The notes under the pieces were generated by a model. That model saw only the letters and a program-made list of their open reading frames with translations, was not told where the DNA came from and made no database searches. The position numbers were made by a program, and so were the translations under genes. This document shows positions 13,188 through 17,779 of a stretch of DNA of 17,779 nucleotides, piece after piece. The stretch comes from an uncultured Prevotellaceae bacterium (GTDB lineage: Bacteria > Bacteroidota > Bacteroidia > Bacteroidales > Bacteroidaceae), in assembly GCA_937893145.1 (NCBI GenBank), contig CALBJW010000089.1, forward strand, positions 1 to 17,779, given 5' to 3'. The number at the start of each line of letters is the position of its first letter. The first letter of the stretch is position 1.

Positions 13188-14243
13188 ATGAAGATTGTTC
13201 TATCATTCGACTCGTTCAAGGATTGCATCTCCGCTCATGAAGCATGTCAAGCGGCTGCAGAAGCATTAGTTCTGCGTTATCCTACGGCAGAGATTGTGCA
13301 ACTCCCTCTCAGTGATGGAGGTGAAGGTTTGGTTAATTGTGTTTCTCGAATTAAAGAGGTAAACACCATTTCCCTTACTGTTCATGGTCCTTTGATGGAA
13401 GAGATAAACGCTTCCTACGCCATATCACCAGATGGTGAGACAGCATACATGGAGATGGCGGCTGCAAGTGGACTTCAACTCGTTCCTTCAGACAAACGAA
13501 ACCCTCTTCACACAACTACTTACGGCGTTGGTGACATGATAATTGATGCAGCCAGAAGAGGGTGCAAAACAATCATCATGGGTATTGGTGGAAGTGCAAC
13601 TTGTGATGGAGGAAAAGGCATGATTCAATGTCTTGAAGAGAATGGTTACAATCTTCCAACAGATTCTTTGCCACACATTATCGTGGCTTGCGATGTAAAC
13701 AACCCTCTTTATGGAGAGAACGGAGCAGCATATATCTTTGCTCCGCAGAAGGGGGCGAGTCCAACAGATGTCATCATGCTCGACAACCAACTTCGTACTT
13801 TTGCTCAAGAGACAGAACAGAAAGGTATCGCCAGTCCTGAACTTGCACATTATCCAGGAGCAGGAGCAGCAGGAGGCTTAGGCTATGGATTGCTTGCATA
13901 TCTCCATGCAGAACTCCAATCCGGAATTGACACCTTATTAAATATAGCAGACTTCGATTCCATAATTCACGATGCAGATTTCATCATCACGGGTGAAGGA
14001 AAATCCGACCAACAGACTCTCATGGGAAAGGTTGCTGATGGTGTGCGTCGTTGGGCAGCAAAACATGATGTTCCTGTCCATCTCCTTTCGGGTTGTATAG
14101 AAGACAAAGAAGCGCTGCTCAACGCAGGATTTGCTTCTGTTAATTCCATAAATGAAGGCGACACCCGCCCACTCAACATTCTCATGCAAGCAGATGTGGC
14201 AAAAGGCAATTTGAAGCGATTTCTCTCAACTCAAAAGCATTGA
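13188..14243 (+). CDS. Glycerate kinase, GarK/GlxK type, shortened
   Basis: 351 residues, cytoplasmic. It phosphorylates D-glycerate with ATP, giving 2-phosphoglycerate in the best-studied members of this family. Motifs are all in order: FDSFKDCISAHEA (7-19), LSDGGEG (41-47), MEMAAASGLQLV (88-99), GIGGSATCDGG (132-142), VACDVNNPL (166-174), YPGAGAAGGLGYG (222-234) and TGEGKSDQQTLMGK (268-281). Two departures stand out. About 24 residues present in E. coli GarK between GGxGM and VACDV are missing, and the usual Asn of SATNDGG is Cys139. The catalytic framework is otherwise intact, so an active enzyme is likely. It lies 10 bases after the nuclease gene, probably the last gene of that operon, ending at the terminator at 14269-14327. 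A link between nuclease and glycerate metabolism is not obvious. Confidence 0.9.
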   Translation: MKIVLSFDSFKDCISAHEACQAAAEALVLRYPTAEIVQLPLSDGGEGLVNCVSRIKEVNTISLTVHGPLMEEINASYAISPDGETAYMEMAAASGLQLVPSDKRNPLHTTTYGVGDMIIDAARRGCKTIIMGIGGSATCDGGKGMIQCLEENGYNLPTDSLPHIIVACDVNNPLYGENGAAYIFAPQKGASPTDVIMLDNQLRTFAQETEQKGIASPELAHYPGAGAAGGLGYGLLAYLHAELQSGIDTLLNIADFDSIIHDADFIITGEGKSDQQTLMGKVADGVRRWAAKHDVPVHLLSGCIEDKEALLNAGFASVNSINEGDTRPLNILMQADVAKGNLKRFLSTQKH

Positions 14244-14268
14244 AATAACACTACTGCAAAAACAAGCA

Positions 14269-14327
14269 AAAACTACCGCAAGAATAACATAAAACTACCG
14301 CAAGAATGAGCTTCTTGCGGTAGTTTT
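14269..14327. terminator. Bidirectional terminator with duplicated left arm
   Basis: AAAACTACCGCAAGAA (14291-14306) pairs perfectly over 16 bp with TTCTTGCGGTAGTTTT (14312-14327), loop TGAGC. The A and T ends provide T-tracts for both directions, serving the glycerate-kinase operon and the beta-galactosidase gene. An identical 16-base copy of the left arm lies 22 bases upstream (14269-14284), so the right arm can pair with either copy. Confidence 0.88.
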
Positions 14328-14347
14328 ATATCAATTATATAGAGTAC

Positions 14348-17300
14348 TTATTTTACAGCACTAATAATATATGTGTAGCTGTATTCCTTAGCATTCATCT
14401 GGTACTCGTTGCGTGGCCATGCACCCCATGAGTTTACACAACCGATACCCATAGAACGAGCAGAGATGTTAACATCGTTGAATGGCTGTTCAACAAGGTC
14501 GCCAGAGTGGAACTGCTTCTTGTCGCGTGTTGGCTGAAGGTCCTTCATTGTGTAAGGAAGAGCCTGACATTCAAGAGCCTCAGTACCTTCAACACAGATA
14601 CCCTTGCCAGCCTTGTTTGTCATCTGCCAGTAACGAACACCAGTCTTTGTACCAGACTCCTGTGGACGTGGGTACTCTGACCAGTACTGGTCTGCAACCT
14701 TCTGTTCCCAAATGCCGAGGAGAGTTGCATTGTGACGGTCGATGTAGTTTTCACCAGGACCTTCACCATAGTACTTAATCTGGTCGAACTCCTTCTGAAC
14801 CTGGAGATTCATACCGTAACGAAGCATCTGAGGAGCTTTAGACTCTGGGTCGAGAGTCATAGCCTGAGTAACTACGAGCTTACCTGCTGGAGTCATTGTG
14901 TAAGTAAGATTTACCTTAGCACCAAGGTTCTTGATTTCGTATTCAGCAGTAGCAACTACGTTTACACCATCCTGCTTGATGTCGAATGACTTCTTCTCGA
15001 GGTGTGGAGTCTGCCACTGAGCAAGGCGGTTCTGCATACCTGCACCGTAGTCATTATCTGTTGGAGCACGCCAGAAGTTTGGCTTAACGAGAGCATCATT
15101 TTCAGTAATCTGCTTGCCATCAACATCGATGTATGCGATGTAACCAGAATGCTTGTCGAATGTAACCGAAAGACCTGCTGCAGATGCTACTGCATAAACC
15201 TGGCGGTTGTCGAGCTGAGCAGTTGCAGGAGCAGTCTTAGCCTTCTTCGAAACAACTGGCTGAGCAACGATGTCCTCTGCCTTTGGATAAGCATATTCAG
15301 AGAGAACGAACTCTTCGTGAGCAACAACCTCACCTGCCTTCTGAAGCTTAGTAGCTTCTGTAAGGATATATTCACAACGAAGAACAAGTTCCTTGCCATT
15401 GTAATCCTTATTAGCAAGTGCTGCTTCTACCTCTTCAAGCTTAAGCATCTGGCGACCCTGTGGAACGATACGCATTCTGCCTACGTTCTGCTCGCCTTCA
15501 GCAACCTTCTTACCATCAGCAAGAACCTGATACTTGAGAACTGTACCCCAGATTGGAGTGAAGAAGTTTTCGTTGTAAACTTCGATTACACCAGCCTTAG
15601 CGTCCTTGAGAGTAGTCCAGATATTCTGGTAGCAATACTTAATTTCATAAGCATGTGGATGTGGATGACGGTCTGCAGAAATCATACCGTTCATGTTGAA
15701 GTTATTGTCTGATGCTGGGAAGCGACCGAAGTCACCACCGTATGCCATGATGTCCTTGCCAGTAATCTTGCTCTTTGCACGGAGACCCTGATCAACATAG
15801 TCCCAAACATAACCACCCTGATACTTTGGATACTTGCGGATGATATCCCAATATTCCTTGAGACCACCACCAGAGTTACCCATTGTGTGGCAGTATTCAC
15901 ACTGGATGAGTGGTTTCTGATACTTATCATTTTCGCAGTAGTTGATGTTGCCTTCGTAACCTTCGTACATTGGACAATAGATGTCTGAAGCACGACCTTC
16001 ACGATGAGCCTGCTCATACTGACATGGGCGAGATGGATCGTATGCCTTTACCCAATCGTAAGCATCCTCAAAGTTCTTACCATAACCCGACTCGTTACCG
16101 AGTGACCATACGATGATGGCTGGGTGATTCTTAAGAACACGGAGGTTATGCTGCTGACGCTCTGTGTGCATATCATGGAAACGTGGGTCCTTTGAAAGAG
16201 ATTCCTTACCGTAACCCATACCGTGAGACTCAATGTTAGACTCTGCTGTGAGGTAGATACCATACTCATCACAGAGGTCATACCAACGTGGATCGTCTGG
16301 ATAGTGACAAGTACGAACAGCATTTACATTCAACTGCTTCATAACCTTGATATCCTGAATCATGCGGTCAACACTTACAACATAACCACCATCAGGGTCG
16401 AGTTCGTGGCGGTCTGCACCCTTGATGAGGATTGGCTGACCGTTGACAAGAAGCTGAGCGTTCTTGATTTCAACCTTACGGAAACCGACACGCTGTGGGA
16501 TAACCTCAAGAAGGTTGTTGCCATCGTAGAGAGAAACATAAACAGTATAGAGGTTTGGAGTCTCAGCAGTCCACTTCTCTGGGTTTGGATAGAGCATCTC
16601 AACTGCTCCTTCACCGTTCTTTTGAATTACCAGTGGAGTCATCTGCTTTGGAGTGACATCCTGTCCTGCTGGGTCTGTCATGCGGATGCGAATAGTCTTG
16701 CCTGCTGCAGAAGGAGCTGTAATCTTGAACGACAACTTACCATCTGTATAATTATTAGTAAGGTCTGGAGTAATGAAGATGTCCTCGATGTGTGCCTTTG
16801 GACGAGCATAAAGATAAGACTCACGAGCAATACCCGAAAGACGCCAGAAGTCCTGGTCCTCATTCCATGAACCATCACACCAACGCATTACCTGCATTGC
16901 GATGAGGTTAGACTTGCCAGGAACGATAAACTTAGTGATATCGAACTCAGCTGCAACCTTTGAGTCTTCTGAATAACCAACATACTTACCGTTGACATAA
17001 ACCTCAACGTTTGATGTTGCAGAACCGATGTGCATATAAACATTTTCACCCTTCCAATCAGCAGGAACAGTAAATGTCTTGCGATAGACACCAACGTGGT
17101 TTCCCTTATCCTGAACTGTAGGAGGCTCGCCAATCCAGTCACTACGCCAAGCATAGTGGTTGTTCACATAGATTGCATCACCATAGCCATTGAGTTCCCA
17201 CATACCAGGAACAGGCATTGAACCCCACTTGGAGTCATCTACCTTTGCAGAATAGTAATCCTTGAGACGCTGATTTGCACTTTCAACCCAATAGAACTTC

Positions 17301-17527
17301 CATGTTCCATCGATAGAGAGGAAACGTGAAGACTGAGCCTTTGCATCTGCCTTAGGACCGTTGTACTTCTGAGCAAGTGCCTCGCTCTCGAACGCAAAAT
17401 AGTTTGCGTGGTCAGTCATACGATTGATGGCATTCACAGCAGGGTCCTGCCATGCTGGAGTCTTCTGGGCAAACGATGCTGCTGAAGACATCATCAAACA
17501 GACTGTTAAGAAATTTTTAATGTTCAT
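14348..17527 (-). CDS. Secreted GH2 beta-galactosidase (LacZ-like)
   Basis: 1059 residues with a signal peptide (cleavage near SFA/Q20-21), so periplasmic or envelope located, unlike cytoplasmic E. coli LacZ. Order of domains: sugar-binding jelly roll (about 65-243, SRFLSIDGTWKFYW, VPGMWELNGYG); immunoglobulin-like domain (about 244-350); TIM barrel (about 350-640, ILIKGADRHELDPDGG, RTCHYPDDPRWYDLCDEYG); and C-terminal beta domains including the Bgal small chain (about 785-1055, PNFWRAPTDNDYG, YYGEGPGENYIDR). The acid/base is E479 in WSLGNES and the nucleophile E544 in IQCEYCHTMGNS. It cleaves terminal beta-galactosides; the natural substrate could be lactose, galactan or host or plant glycan fragments. 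It stands alone with its own promoter (17579-17610) and a shared terminator; no transporter or regulator is adjacent in the window. Confidence 0.94.
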   Translation of the reverse strand: MNIKNFLTVCLMMSSAASFAQKTPAWQDPAVNAINRMTDHANYFAFESEALAQKYNGPKADAKAQSSRFLSIDGTWKFYWVESANQRLKDYYSAKVDDSKWGSMPVPGMWELNGYGDAIYVNNHYAWRSDWIGEPPTVQDKGNHVGVYRKTFTVPADWKGENVYMHIGSATSNVEVYVNGKYVGYSEDSKVAAEFDITKFIVPGKSNLIAMQVMRWCDGSWNEDQDFWRLSGIARESYLYARPKAHIEDIFITPDLTNNYTDGKLSFKITAPSAAGKTIRIRMTDPAGQDVTPKQMTPLVIQKNGEGAVEMLYPNPEKWTAETPNLYTVYVSLYDGNNLLEVIPQRVGFRKVEIKNAQLLVNGQPILIKGADRHELDPDGGYVVSVDRMIQDIKVMKQLNVNAVRTCHYPDDPRWYDLCDEYGIYLTAESNIESHGMGYGKESLSKDPRFHDMHTERQQHNLRVLKNHPAIIVWSLGNESGYGKNFEDAYDWVKAYDPSRPCQYEQAHREGRASDIYCPMYEGYEGNINYCENDKYQKPLIQCEYCHTMGNSGGGLKEYWDIIRKYPKYQGGYVWDYVDQGLRAKSKITGKDIMAYGGDFGRFPASDNNFNMNGMISADRHPHPHAYEIKYCYQNIWTTLKDAKAGVIEVYNENFFTPIWGTVLKYQVLADGKKVAEGEQNVGRMRIVPQGRQMLKLEEVEAALANKDYNGKELVLRCEYILTEATKLQKAGEVVAHEEFVLSEYAYPKAEDIVAQPVVSKKAKTAPATAQLDNRQVYAVASAAGLSVTFDKHSGYIAYIDVDGKQITENDALVKPNFWRAPTDNDYGAGMQNRLAQWQTPHLEKKSFDIKQDGVNVVATAEYEIKNLGAKVNLTYTMTPAGKLVVTQAMTLDPESKAPQMLRYGMNLQVQKEFDQIKYYGEGPGENYIDRHNATLLGIWEQKVADQYWSEYPRPQESGTKTGVRYWQMTNKAGKGICVEGTEALECQALPYTMKDLQPTRDKKQFHSGDLVEQPFNDVNISARSMGIGCVNSWGAWPRNEYQMNAKEYSYTYIISAVK

Positions 17528-17578
17528 AGTTTTAGGTTTTATATTAAATAATGTGTATAGCTTTTATCCTAACTAAAC

Positions 17579-17610
17579 GCAAAGATATACACAATTGTTC
17601 ATTCGACAAA
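17579..17610 (-). promoter_or_regulatory. Promoter of the beta-galactosidase gene
   Basis: Read leftward, TTTG (complement of 17607-17610) is 19 bases before TATCTTTGC (complement of 17579-17587), a full consensus match. The ATG lies 51 bases beyond the -7 box. Confidence 0.65.
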
Positions 17611-17667
17611 GCAAAAAGCACATAAAATTAAAATTATTGACAAAATGACATTTTTTTCAAGTTATTC

Positions 17668-17700
17668 TTGGGTAATTATGAAGTTTTTAATTAACTTTGC
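17668..17700 (+). promoter_or_regulatory. Promoter of the rightmost, partial gene
   Basis: TTGG at 17668-17671 and TAACTTTGC at 17692-17700 are 20 bases apart. The -7 box is exact, the -33 box one base from TTTG. The expected leader to ATG 17742 is about 35 bases. Confidence 0.55.
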
Positions 17701-17741
17701 ACGTTATTTGTAGGAATCACACATACTTTAAATGATATTTT

Positions 17742-17779
17742 ATGGCTAATAACAACGAAAAACTCTTCTCAGAGTTCCA
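17742..17779 (+). CDS. Start of a gene cut by the right edge; possibly methylmalonyl-CoA mutase small subunit
   Basis: ATG at 17742 follows a good promoter and opens MANNNEKLFSEF to the window end (12 full codons). The opening (N)NEKLFSEFP resembles what I recall of Bacteroidales methylmalonyl-CoA mutase small subunits (MutA), part of the succinate-to-propionate route. Twelve residues are too few to be sure; the next residues would settle it. Confidence 0.45.
   Translation, partial: MANNNEKLFSEF

Noticed and set aside
14269..14327. CRISPR or transposon end from the repeated 16-base word
   Set aside because: Two direct copies and one inverted copy with T/A ends fit a convergent-gene terminator. 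There is no transposase and no target-site duplication.
15002..16870. Long plus-strand open frames antisense to the beta-galactosidase (236 and 215 codons)
   Set aside because: The minus strand encodes an intact, highly conserved GH2 enzyme throughout. The antisense proteins have no domain features and no promoter or plausible start context, so they are shadows of its codon usage.

Overview
The window reads as chromosomal DNA of a Bacteroidales bacterium, most likely Prevotella/Segatella-like. This is inferred from several things. Nine sites match the Bacteroidota promoter -7 element (TAnnTTTGC), several with a TTTG or TTGG element 19-20 bases upstream. Nearly all genes lack Shine-Dalgarno sequences. 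The sigma factor is a short Bacteroidota-type RpoD. One protein has a C-terminal sorting domain of the type IX secretion kind, and secreted SGNH esterases and a GH2 beta-galactosidase are present. No tRNA, rRNA, insertion sequence, integrase, CRISPR array or phage gene was seen.

Layout. Positions 1-3049 (minus strand) hold a three-gene, probably co-transcribed set: a tandem SGNH esterase of rhamnogalacturonan-acetylesterase type, a Gfo/Idh/MocA oxidoreductase, and a secreted protein that runs off the left edge. A divergent promoter region leads to an outer-membrane beta-barrel protein (3243-3890) with a clear terminator. Next comes an RpoD-like sigma factor (4153-5007), preceded by a leader that contains a 36-codon ORF overlapping the sigma start by ATGA. 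Positions 5008-5585 hold no credible gene but carry three families of short direct and inverted repeats, two of them with a 22-base period. On the minus strand, 9054-5606 holds a 1023-residue secreted CotH-kinase/lamin-tail protein whose stop overlaps the start of a YkvA (DUF1232) membrane protein (TAATG). The terminator hairpin of that unit includes the YkvA stop codon.

Positions 9307-10329 (plus) encode a DUF1294 membrane protein and a SIMPL-domain protein. A second DUF1294 paralogue lies convergently at 10451-10732 (minus). Positions 10959-14243 (plus) look like one operon: LemA, a secreted endonuclease I with dockerin-like C-terminus (start overlapping the LemA stop by ATGA), and a shortened glycerate kinase. 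It converges on a large periplasmic GH2 beta-galactosidase (17527-14348, minus) across a bidirectional terminator with a duplicated arm. At the right edge a promoter and the first 12 codons of another gene, perhaps the methylmalonyl-CoA mutase small subunit, are visible.

As a whole the window is a mosaic of short operons: envelope and extracellular polymer breakdown (esterases, beta-galactosidase, nuclease), envelope proteins of poorly known role (CotH, YkvA, SIMPL, LemA, DUF1294) and one regulator. No textbook defence or mobile system is visible. The most unusual parts are the sigma-factor leader ORF, the repeat-dense gap after the sigma gene, the LemA-nuclease coupling and the duplicated-arm terminator family.
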